Below, piece by piece: positions 1-6,750 of a stretch of DNA of 14,127 nt. The position numbers and the translations under genes are program-made. The stretch lies in NCBI GenBank assembly GCA_005772945.1, contig SXIE01000395.1, positions 1-14,127 on the forward strand, written 5' to 3'. The notes below the pieces were generated by a model. That model saw only the letters and a list, made by a program, of their open reading frames with translations. It did no database searches and was not told where the DNA came from. The stretch comes from Pseudomonadota bacterium. Its GTDB lineage: Bacteria > Myxococcota > UBA9042 > PHBI01. Within the stretch, counting starts at the first letter, position 1. Each line of letters opens with the position of its first letter.

Positions 1-83
1 CGCGAAGAGCGCCATGCGCTTGCCCCGCTCGCGAAGAGCGCCATGCGCTTGCCCCGCTCGCGAAGAGCGCCATGCGCTCGCCC
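1..83. repeat. 29-bp tandem repeat with internal palindrome, about 2.7 copies
   Basis: Two identical 29-bp units (1-29 and 30-58) are followed by a third that matches for its first 20 bases (59-78) and then drifts. Each unit contains the inverted repeat AGCGC-CAT-GCGCT, so every copy could form a small hairpin. The array begins at the window edge and may continue to the left. It lies immediately downstream of the rel/spoT stop codon (93-95). There are no unique spacers, so it is not CRISPR. The unit length is not a multiple of three, so it is not an in-frame peptide repeat. It may act at the rel/spoT mRNA 3' end, but this is inference. Confidence 0.85.
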
Positions 84-92
84 GCGCGCGGA

Positions 93-2297
93 TCACTCGC
101 GGATGCGCGCGACCGAATGCACCCCGCGCAGCGACTCCAGCTTGCGCACCACGTCGTTGAGCTCGTCGAGGTGCTTGGCGTGGAAACGGAACACGTTCTC
201 GGCGCGCCCGTCCGCGGCCTCGGCGCAGATCGCCGCGTCGATGTTGATCCGTAAATCCGAGAACACCCGCGTCATCTTGTTCAGCAACCCCGGAGTGCCA
301 CTCTCGGTGATGACGCGGATCGCCACCGGATATCCAGCCCCCGCGCTGTCACCCCAACGCACATCGACGACGCGATCTTGGTCGACCTCGATGGTGTTGA
401 GGCAACCCTTGCGATGCACGCTGATGACGTGCCCCGGCGTGACGAAGCCGACGATCTGCTCCCCCGGCACCGGTGAGCAGCACTTCGCGATCGAGTGCTT
501 GACCCCGTCCAACCCATCGACGACGACCCCGGCGGGTTTCCGCCGCACGCGGTCGAACAGCTTCCCGATCGCCGACGTCGGCGCGGGCTTCGGCGCCTTG
601 GCCGCGACCTCTTCGGGCAGCACCAGCGGGATGATCGTGTCGGGCGCGACGTGCCCCATCCCGAGCTGAACGATGAGCTCCTCGACCGACTCGAAGTTGA
701 GCGTCTTGGCGGCCTCCAAGAGCTCGTCCGACTTCCGCAATTTCAAGAGTGATCGCGAGTACTTCCGCAGCTCCTTGTCGAGCAGCTGCTCGCCGAGCTC
801 GAGGCTGCGGACGCGCTGCTCCTTCTTGATGAAGGCCTTGATGCGGTCCTTCGCGCGGTTGGTCGCGACGAACTTCAGCCAGTCCTTGTTCGGCTTCTGG
901 TTCTTGTTGCGGATGACCTCGATGACGTCGCCGTTCTTGAGCTGATACGTGAGCGGCACGATGTAGCCATTCACGATCGCGCCCGCGCACGTCGAGCCGA
1001 CCTCGGAGTGCACGCTGTACGCGAAGTCGACCGGCGTCGACCCCCGCGGCAGCACCTTCAGCTCGCCCTTGGGCGTGAACGTGTAGACCTCGTCCGCGAA
1101 CAGCTCGATGCGCACCGACTCCAAGAACTCATTCGGATCCTCGAATTCGCGCTGCCACTCCATGAGGCGCTTCAGCCAATCGAAGCGCTCCTCGTCTTTG
1201 ACCTCGAGGCGTCCGCTCTCCTTGTATTTCCAGTGTGCCGCGATCCCGCCCTCGGCGATCCGGTGCATCGCATGCGTCCGGATCTGCACCTCGATCGGCT
1301 GCCCATCCGGCCCGATCACCGTCGTGTGCAGACTCTGGTAGCGGTTCGGTTTCGGCAGCGCGATGTAGTCTTTGAAGCGCCCCGGAATCGGGCGCCAGCG
1401 GTCGTGAATGAGCCCGAGCACGTGGTAACAATCGCCGGGTTTGTCGACCAACACCCGGAAAGCCACCGCGTCGAACACCTTCTCGATCGGGATGTCCTGT
1501 CGCTGCATCTTGCGGTGGATCGACCAGAAGTGCTTCGGTCGCCCGGTCACTTCGGCGACGAGCCCCTCGCGCTCGACGATGCCCTGGATCTCCTCGATCG
1601 CGCGCTGAACATAGTCGCGGCGCTCATCCTGCCGCGTGTTCATCGCCGACTTCAGCTCCTGGAACTTCTCCGGCAGGAGATAGCGGAACGACAGGTCCTC
1701 CAGATCGCACTTCATCGCCCCGAGCCCGAGGCGATTGGCCAGCGGCGCAAAGATGTCCATCGTCTCTTGCGCGATGATCGCCTGCTTCTCGGGCGGCAAA
1801 TGCTCGAGCGTCCGCATGTTGTGCGTGCGATCGGCGAGCTTCACCAAGATCACGCGGATGTCCTGCGACATCGCGACCAGCATCTTCCGGAAGTTCTCGG
1901 CCTGCTTCTCTTCCTTGGACCGAAACCGGATCTTCGACAGCTTGGTGACCCCGTCCACCAGGTGCGCGATATCCGTCCCGAAACACGTCACCAGATCCGC
2001 CTGCGTCGCCGACGTGTCCTCGACCGTCTCGTGGAGCAGCGCCGCGCAGATCGTCCCCTCGTCGAGCTTCATGTCGGCCACGATGTGCGCGACCGACACC
2101 GGGTGACCCACGTACGGGTCGCCATTCTTGCGCCGCTGCGGCCGATGGTGTTGCTCCGCGAACACGAACGCGCGCTGAATCAGGTTGAGGTCCGCGTGCG
2201 GGTGATATCGCCGGACCTTCTCGATCAACTCGCGGATCGTCGACTCTTGCTCGAAGGCTTCGGGGGGCCGGGGCAGCGTTTGAAGCATTGCAACCAT
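93..2297 (-). CDS. spoT: Bifunctional (p)ppGpp synthetase/hydrolase, Rel/SpoT family
   Basis: A 734-aa protein of normal Rel/SpoT length that makes and breaks the alarmone (p)ppGpp in the cytoplasm. Domains in order: HD hydrolase (about 40-190; H65, H89, D156 in LADRTHN), synthetase (about 240-345; RFKD 307-310, D276, YQSLH 320-324, E336 in EVQIRT), TGS (about 402-463), zinc-finger/CC region (C606, C607, C632) and ACT (about 655-733). RFKD is the RxKD signature of bifunctional enzymes; monofunctional RelA has ExDD. The usual His-Asp hydrolase pair reads H89-E90 (HETVED), a conservative change at a metal ligand. The frame stays open upstream to 2966, but homology begins near here and a promoter-like site lies at 2308-2336, so ATG 2297 (or 2288) is chosen. 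Neither ATG has a clear Shine-Dalgarno. Divergent from the G1P dehydrogenase gene. Symbol could equally be rel. Confidence 0.96.
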   Translation of the reverse strand: MVAMLQTLPRPPEAFEQESTIRELIEKVRRYHPHADLNLIQRAFVFAEQHHRPQRRKNGDPYVGHPVSVAHIVADMKLDEGTICAALLHETVEDTSATQADLVTCFGTDIAHLVDGVTKLSKIRFRSKEEKQAENFRKMLVAMSQDIRVILVKLADRTHNMRTLEHLPPEKQAIIAQETMDIFAPLANRLGLGAMKCDLEDLSFRYLLPEKFQELKSAMNTRQDERRDYVQRAIEEIQGIVEREGLVAEVTGRPKHFWSIHRKMQRQDIPIEKVFDAVAFRVLVDKPGDCYHVLGLIHDRWRPIPGRFKDYIALPKPNRYQSLHTTVIGPDGQPIEVQIRTHAMHRIAEGGIAAHWKYKESGRLEVKDEERFDWLKRLMEWQREFEDPNEFLESVRIELFADEVYTFTPKGELKVLPRGSTPVDFAYSVHSEVGSTCAGAIVNGYIVPLTYQLKNGDVIEVIRNKNQKPNKDWLKFVATNRAKDRIKAFIKKEQRVRSLELGEQLLDKELRKYSRSLLKLRKSDELLEAAKTLNFESVEELIVQLGMGHVAPDTIIPLVLPEEVAAKAPKPAPTSAIGKLFDRVRRKPAGVVVDGLDGVKHSIAKCCSPVPGEQIVGFVTPGHVISVHRKGCLNTIEVDQDRVVDVRWGDSAGAGYPVAIRVITESGTPGLLNKMTRVFSDLRINIDAAICAEAADGRAENVFRFHAKHLDELNDVVRKLESLRGVHSVARIRE

Positions 2298-2307
2298 AAG
2301 GGTTCGG

Positions 2308-2336
2308 ATGTTAAGCGCGGCGCGTCCCGGGAGCAA
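2308..2336 (-). promoter_or_regulatory. Putative sigma70-type promoter for rel/spoT
   Basis: On the minus strand, TTGCTC (-35, 2331-2336) is separated by 17 nt from TAACAT (-10, 2308-2313). Expected transcription start is near 2301, only about 4 nt before ATG 2297 and 13 nt before ATG 2288, so the mRNA may be leaderless or nearly so. The -35 hexamer overlaps the ribosome-binding site of the divergent dehydrogenase gene. Hexamer matches are moderate (3/6 and 4/6); there is no experimental support. Confidence 0.4.
2329..2333 (+). promoter_or_regulatory. Shine-Dalgarno GGGAG that decides the GTG start of the G1P dehydrogenase gene
   Basis: GGGAG ends 6 nt before GTG 2340. The reading frame is open far upstream through rel/spoT antisense sequence, so this site is the main reason for placing the start here. 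Confidence 0.55.
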
Positions 2337-2339
2337 ACC

Positions 2340-3719
2340 GTGTTCGAACCGCGCTCGCCCCAACTCCGCCGCCTCCTTGGCGACAACGTCGCCGCCCAGA
2401 CGCACCATGCGACGCGCGCCGTCGCGCTCGGCCCGGGCGCGCTGGCGGCCATTCCGGCGCTCTTCGCGCGCCACTTCCCGGGGCGCGACGCCCTGGTCGT
2501 CGCCGACGACCACACCCTCCTGGCCGCCGGCGAAGCGGTCGAGGCGCTGCTCGCCCAGAGCGACATCCCGACCCGCCGCGTGGTCCTCGAGCCCCGTCCC
2601 GGCGACGACCACCTCGTCTGCGAGGACGGCGTCATCGCGGCATTCAAGACCATCCTCGAGTCCAACCCGAACGCGATCGGCGTCGCGGTCGGCGCCGGCA
2701 CCGTCAACGACGTCGTCAAATACGCCTCGCACCTTCTCGGGCGCGAGTACGCCTGCGTGCCGACCGCCGCCTCGATGAACGGCTATACCTCGACCATCGC
2801 GGCCATCCTCCAAGGCGGCGTCAAGCGCACGCTCCCGTGCGGCCAGCCGGTCTTCATCGTCGCCGACGCCGCCGTGCTCGCGGCCGCCCCCAGCGTCTTG
2901 AACCAAGCCGGCTTCGGCGATCTCCTCTCCAAGCCCGTCTCGCACGGCGACTGGCTCCTCTCGCATCTGGTGCGCGGCGTCCCCTACACGACCGCGCCGA
3001 ACGATGTCCTCGACGAGCTCTTCACGACCCTTCTAAAGGAGGCGCCGGCGGTCGGTCGCGCCGACACCGAGGGTCTCGCGATCCTGATGGAGGCCATCCT
3101 CATCTCGGGTTTCTCGATGGCCATCGCGGGCAGCTCCGCCCCGGCCTCGGGCGGCGAGCATCTCGTCTCGCACTACTGGGACATGGAGCAGCTCGACCAC
3201 GGCGCGCCGCTCCTCGGGCTCCACGGCACGCAGGTCGGGATCGCGACGCGCCTCTCCGCGATGCTGTTCGAGAAGCTGCTCGCGCTCGATCCGACGACGA
3301 TCGACCCGGCGGCACTCGCCGCACGCTGGCCCGATGCAAGGGGGTTCGACGCCCTCGCGAGCGCGCACCCGACCCTCAGCGCCAGCATCGTCGGCGAGAT
3401 CCGGCCCCAGCTCGCGCGCAAGCAGAAAGTCGGCGCCGAGCTCGAGGCCGAGCTTCGCCTCGTGCGCGACCGTTGGACGGAGATCCGCGCGCGGATCGCC
3501 GACGTGATGCTTGGTGTACAAACTATCGAGACGGCGCTGCGTGAAGCCGGTTGTGCGATGCGTGCCAGCGATATCGGCTGTGATCGCGCGCGCCTCGTCC
3601 ACACTTTGCGGGTCTGCCGTCACATCCGCGATCGCTACGTGGCGCTCGATCTCATGGATGATCTCGGACTCCTCGATGCCTGGGCCCAAGAGGTCGCGGA
3701 GCGCGCCGATGGCGACTGA
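2340..3719 (+). CDS. egsA: sn-glycerol-1-phosphate dehydrogenase-like protein (EgsA/AraM family)
   Basis: A 459-aa member of the iron-containing alcohol dehydrogenase / dehydroquinate synthase fold. Characterised relatives reduce dihydroxyacetone phosphate to sn-glycerol 1-phosphate with NAD(P)H: in archaea for ether-lipid backbones, and in some bacteria as AraM. Seen here: nucleotide-binding GAGTVND (118-124), the family SMxGYxS segment (about 145-150), GGEHLVSHYW (about 272-280) and LHGTQVG (about 294-300). H274 and H295 fit the two metal-binding histidines. The third ligand, normally Asp in SMDGY, is Asn147. A roughly 120-residue helical C-terminus follows. GTG 2340 is used because a good Shine-Dalgarno precedes it. 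First gene of a coupled cluster; its stop overlaps yicC by 11 nt. No phospholipid synthesis genes are adjacent, so the physiological product is not settled. A divergent dehydrogenase of the same fold is the alternative. Confidence 0.85.
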   Translation: MFEPRSPQLRRLLGDNVAAQTHHATRAVALGPGALAAIPALFARHFPGRDALVVADDHTLLAAGEAVEALLAQSDIPTRRVVLEPRPGDDHLVCEDGVIAAFKTILESNPNAIGVAVGAGTVNDVVKYASHLLGREYACVPTAASMNGYTSTIAAILQGGVKRTLPCGQPVFIVADAAVLAAAPSVLNQAGFGDLLSKPVSHGDWLLSHLVRGVPYTTAPNDVLDELFTTLLKEAPAVGRADTEGLAILMEAILISGFSMAIAGSSAPASGGEHLVSHYWDMEQLDHGAPLLGLHGTQVGIATRLSAMLFEKLLALDPTTIDPAALAARWPDARGFDALASAHPTLSASIVGEIRPQLARKQKVGAELEAELRLVRDRWTEIRARIADVMLGVQTIETALREAGCAMRASDIGCDRARLVHTLRVCRHIRDRYVALDLMDDLGLLDAWAQEVAERADGD

Positions 3720-4644
3720 GGCACCCGTTCCCGGGCTCCCGGCCGCCGCCCTTCAAGCCGTCGCGAGCATGACGGGCTTCGGCGCCAGCACCTTCGAGGT
3801 CGGCACCAGCACCTGGCGTATCGAGGCCCGCTCGGTCAACCACAAGGGCCTCGCGGTCCGATTCCATGCGCCTCCCGAGGCCGCCCTCGCCGAGACCAGC
3901 GTCGCGACCGTCGTGCGCCAGCGGCTCCAGCGTGGCTCGGTCGACATCTACGTATCGCAAGAATCCGAGGGCAGCGACGCGACCGAGATCGCGATCGACC
4001 AGACCGGCCTCGAGCACTTGATGCGCGCGCTCCAGGCCATCGCACGCACCCTTGACGCGCCGCCGCCGACCCTCGAATTGGCCATGCGCACCGGGTCCTT
4101 CGTCGCGGTGAAACGCAAGACGATCGACCCAACCGAGCTCCAGACGAACCTGCTCACCGGCCTCGAGCAGGCCCTCGACGCGCTCGTCGCGATGCGCCTC
4201 CGCGAAGGCGAGGCGCTCGCCGTCGATCTCCGCCAGCGCCTGGGTCGCATGATCTTCCTCTTCGATCGCGTCGGCACGTTGGCGCCGACGGTCCTGCGCG
4301 ACCTCGAAGAACGCCTGCGCGCGCGCGTCGCCGAGGCCTCGCAGCGCCTCGGCGTCGAGGCCGATCAGGGCCGCATCATCGCTGAGATCGTCGTCTTCGC
4401 CGACAAGGCCGACATCACCGAAGAGCTCGTGCGCGCGCGCTCTCACATCGCGCAATTCGTCGCGATGCTCGGACCGACCGAGGAATCCGAGCGCGGCCGC
4501 CGCCTCGACTTCCTGACCCAGGAGCTGCTCCGCGAGATCAACACGATGGGCTCCAAAGGCCGTGACGCCGCCATCGCGACGGACGTCGTCGACCTCAAGG
4601 TCGAGCTCGAGAAGGTCCGCGAGCAGGTGCAGAACATTGCCTGA
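3709..4644 (+). CDS. yicC: YicC/YloC family endoribonuclease
   Basis: A 311-aa protein matching the YicC family from end to end. The N-terminal domain opens with SMTGFGAS (about residues 20-27). The C-terminal DUF1732 region carries DITEELVRARSH, RRLDFLTQELLREINTMGSK and a terminal KVELEKVREQVQNI segment. YicC/YloC proteins are known endoribonucleases that affect small-RNA and mRNA stability. ATG 3709 is preceded by CGGAG (3697-3701) at 7 nt and overlaps the dehydrogenase stop by 11 nt, implying translational coupling. It leaves a 20-residue extension before the usual family start; ATG 3769 at SMTGFG is the alternative. The 3' end overlaps gmk by 8 nt, the classic yicC-gmk arrangement. Confidence 0.95.
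   Translation: MATEAPVPGLPAAALQAVASMTGFGASTFEVGTSTWRIEARSVNHKGLAVRFHAPPEAALAETSVATVVRQRLQRGSVDIYVSQESEGSDATEIAIDQTGLEHLMRALQAIARTLDAPPPTLELAMRTGSFVAVKRKTIDPTELQTNLLTGLEQALDALVAMRLREGEALAVDLRQRLGRMIFLFDRVGTLAPTVLRDLEERLRARVAEASQRLGVEADQGRIIAEIVVFADKADITEELVRARSHIAQFVAMLGPTEESERGRRLDFLTQELLREINTMGSKGRDAAIATDVVDLKVELEKVREQVQNIA
4625..4629 (+). promoter_or_regulatory. Shine-Dalgarno AGGTG supporting the TTG start of gmk
   Basis: AGGTG inside the yicC 3' end lies 7 nt before TTG 4637. No ATG or GTG lies between here and the Gmk P-loop in this frame, so a TTG start fits best. Confidence 0.5.
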
Positions 4645-5287
4645 CACCGACCAGACGCGGCCGAACGGCAGCCCGAAGGGCCTGCTCATCGTCTTCTGTG
4701 GCCCGTCCGGGACCGGCAAGTCGACCTTGCTTCGCGAGCTCTTCCGCCGCGATCCGCGCCTCGCGTTCTCCGTCTCGCACACGACGCGCCCACCCCGCGC
4801 GAGCGAGGTCGAGGGCGCCGCTTACTACTTCGTCGACGACGCGCGCTTCCTCGCGATGGTCGACGCGAACGCCTTCGCCGAGCACGCCCACGTCCACGCG
4901 CACCGCTACGGCACCTCGCGCCACGAGATCGCGCGCCTTCACGCCGCGGGCCGCGACATCGTCTTCGACATCGACGTGCAGGGCTCTGATAACCTCCGCC
5001 GCGCTTACCCCGACGCGGTCGCCATCTTCCTCCTGCCACCCTCATTGGCGGTCCTCGAAGCGCGCCTGCGCGGTCGCGGCACCGAAACCGAAGAGGTCGT
5101 CCGCCTCCGCCTCGCGAACGCCCGCCGCGAGATCGCGGCCGCCCCGCGCTTCGAGTACCTCGTGACGAACGCGGATCTCAGCGCCGCCGTCGACACCCTC
5201 CACGCCATCATCGTGGCCGAGCGGGCGCGCAGCTCGCGCACGGCCGACCGTCCCGAGCGCCTCCTCGCCGGCGAAGAGATCGTATGA
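4637..5287 (+). CDS. gmk: Guanylate kinase
   Basis: A 216-aa cytoplasmic enzyme that phosphorylates GMP to GDP with ATP, needed for GTP and (p)ppGpp precursor supply. Visible motifs: P-loop GPSGTGKST (22-30), the GMP-binding segment SVSHTTRPPR followed by EVEGAAYYF, YGTSRHEI, and DIDVQG in the core. Length is normal for the family. Start is the rare codon TTG, overlapping the yicC stop by 8 nt; gltX then starts in an ATGA overlap, so all three are probably translated from one mRNA. In enterobacteria gmk is followed by rpoZ and spoT; here rpoZ is absent and rel/spoT lies upstream on the other strand. Confidence 0.96.
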   Translation: MPDTDQTRPNGSPKGLLIVFCGPSGTGKSTLLRELFRRDPRLAFSVSHTTRPPRASEVEGAAYYFVDDARFLAMVDANAFAEHAHVHAHRYGTSRHEIARLHAAGRDIVFDIDVQGSDNLRRAYPDAVAIFLLPPSLAVLEARLRGRGTETEEVVRLRLANARREIAAAPRFEYLVTNADLSAAVDTLHAIIVAERARSSRTADRPERLLAGEEIV

Positions 5288-6750
5288 GTACCAACCTTTC
5301 CGCCCCCGCCTCGCCGCCGCGCGTTCGCATCGCCCCGAGCCCGACCGGCGACCCGCACGTCGGCACCGCCTACGTCGCGCTCTTCAACCGCGCGTTCGCC
5401 AAGAAGTTCGGCGGCACGTTCATCCTGCGCATCGAGGACACCGATCAGACGCGCTCGAATCGCGCGAGCGAGCTGGCCATCTTCCGCTCCTTGCGCTGGC
5501 TCGGCCTCGACTGGGACGAGGGCCCCGACATCGGCGGCCCCTACGGGCCCTACCGCCAATCCGAGCGCCTGAGCATCTACCGCGAGCACGCGCTCCAGCT
5601 CCTCCAGAATGGCTCGGCCTATTACTGCTTCGCGACCGCCGAAGAGCTCGACGAGATGCGCAAGACGCAGAAAGAGCGCGGCGCCAAGCAGCCCTACGAC
5701 CGCCGTTACCGCGACCTTCCGCCGGCCGAGGTCGAGCGCCTCTTGGCGAACGGACGCCCTCACGTCATCCGCCTCAAGATGCCGCTCACCGGCGAGACCC
5801 TCGTCGAGGACGGCCTGCGCGGCACCATTCGCTTCCAGAACGACGAGCTCGACGACCAGATCCTGCTCAAGTCCGACGGCTTCCCGACGTACCACCTGGC
5901 CAACGTCGTCGATGATCGCCTGATGCGCATCACCCACGTCATCCGCGCCGAGGAGTGGATCCCGTCCACCCCCAAACACGTCCAGCTCTACCGCGCGTTC
6001 GGCTGGGACGCGCCGGCCTTCATCCATCTGCCGCTGCTGCGCAACGCCGACAAGACGAAGATCTCCAAGCGCAAAAACCCCGTCTCGCTCGAGTACTACG
6101 AGTCGGTCGGGATCCTCCCCGAGGCGCTCGTGAACTTCCTCGCGCGCATGGGGTGGTCGCTCCCGTCCGGACCCGACGGCGAGCGCGAGAAGTTCGTCTT
6201 CGCCGACATGGTCGAGCACTTCGACTTCAGCCGCATGTCCCTCACCGGGCCCATCTTCGACCTCGACAAGCTCGATTGGCTCAACGGCCTCTACCTGCGC
6301 GAGCTCACCGTACCGGCACTCGTCGAGCGCCTCCGCGGCTGGCTCCTCTCGGATGCGTTCCTGACGCAGGCCGCGACGCTGGTCCACGAGCGCATGGCGC
6401 GCCTCTCCGATTTTATCCCGAAGACCGCCTGGCTCTTCGGCGAACCCGCCCCGCAGACGGTCGAAACCCTTGTTCCCAAAGGCAAGGATCGCGCGCAGAC
6501 CTTCGACGCCGCGACGGCCATCGCCGAGCTCGTCGACCGCCAGCTCGTCTGGCAGGCCGCCCCGCTCGAAGAGGCCTTCCGCGCGCTGTGCGAGCAGCTC
6601 GCCTGGAAGCCCAAGGACCTCTTCGGGATCGTGCGCCTGGCCGCCACCGGCGCCACCGCCGCCCCGCCGCTCTTCGACTCGCTGGTCGCCATCGGCAAGG
6701 CCCGCACCCAGAGCCGCATCCGCGTCGCGCTCCAGCTCCTCAAGGCGTGA
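5284..6750 (+). CDS. gltX: Glutamyl-tRNA synthetase
   Basis: A 488-aa class I aminoacyl-tRNA synthetase that charges tRNA-Glu. The ATP-binding HIGH signature appears as HVGT (25-28) in APSPTGDPHVGTAY, and the KMSKS loop as KISKR (259-263). The Rossmann core (about 13-320) is followed by an anticodon-binding helical part. Only one Cys (C115) is present in the connective region, so the zinc-binding cluster of E. coli GluRS is missing, as in many bacteria. ATG 5284 overlaps the gmk stop by 4 nt (ATGA). Its stop lies 11 nt inside the tail of the convergent cytochrome gene, with no terminator between. Whether it also mischarges tRNA-Gln cannot be judged here. Confidence 0.97.
   Translation: MSTNLSAPASPPRVRIAPSPTGDPHVGTAYVALFNRAFAKKFGGTFILRIEDTDQTRSNRASELAIFRSLRWLGLDWDEGPDIGGPYGPYRQSERLSIYREHALQLLQNGSAYYCFATAEELDEMRKTQKERGAKQPYDRRYRDLPPAEVERLLANGRPHVIRLKMPLTGETLVEDGLRGTIRFQNDELDDQILLKSDGFPTYHLANVVDDRLMRITHVIRAEEWIPSTPKHVQLYRAFGWDAPAFIHLPLLRNADKTKISKRKNPVSLEYYESVGILPEALVNFLARMGWSLPSGPDGEREKFVFADMVEHFDFSRMSLTGPIFDLDKLDWLNGLYLRELTVPALVERLRGWLLSDAFLTQAATLVHERMARLSDFIPKTAWLFGEPAPQTVETLVPKGKDRAQTFDAATAIAELVDRQLVWQAAPLEEAFRALCEQLAWKPKDLFGIVRLAATGATAAPPLFDSLVAIGKARTQSRIRVALQLLKA

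Noticed and set aside
1..83. Short CRISPR array
   Set aside because: The 29-bp units abut directly with no spacers between them.
2298..2966. N-terminal extension of rel/spoT
   Set aside because: It is antisense to the G1P dehydrogenase, has shadow-like composition, and adds about 220 residues not found in the family.
1008..3719. A 903-codon plus-strand open frame running through the complement of rel/spoT
   Set aside because: Only the part after GTG 2340 matches a protein family; the upstream part is antisense to the clearly conserved Rel/SpoT and is Arg/Leu/His-rich shadow sequence.
2340..3719. 3-dehydroquinate synthase (same fold) for the gene at 2340
   Set aside because: The SMxGYxS and GGEHLVSHYW/LHGTQVG segments fit the G1P dehydrogenase/AraM branch better, and no aromatic-pathway gene is adjacent.
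3652..4782. 376-codon minus-strand frame opposite yicC
   Set aside because: Shadow of YicC coding sequence, with no recognisable motif or ribosome site.
5005..6387. 460-codon minus-strand frame opposite gltX and gmk
   Set aside because: It mirrors conserved synthetase codons and shows no motif; the GC-rich codon pattern creates long antisense frames.
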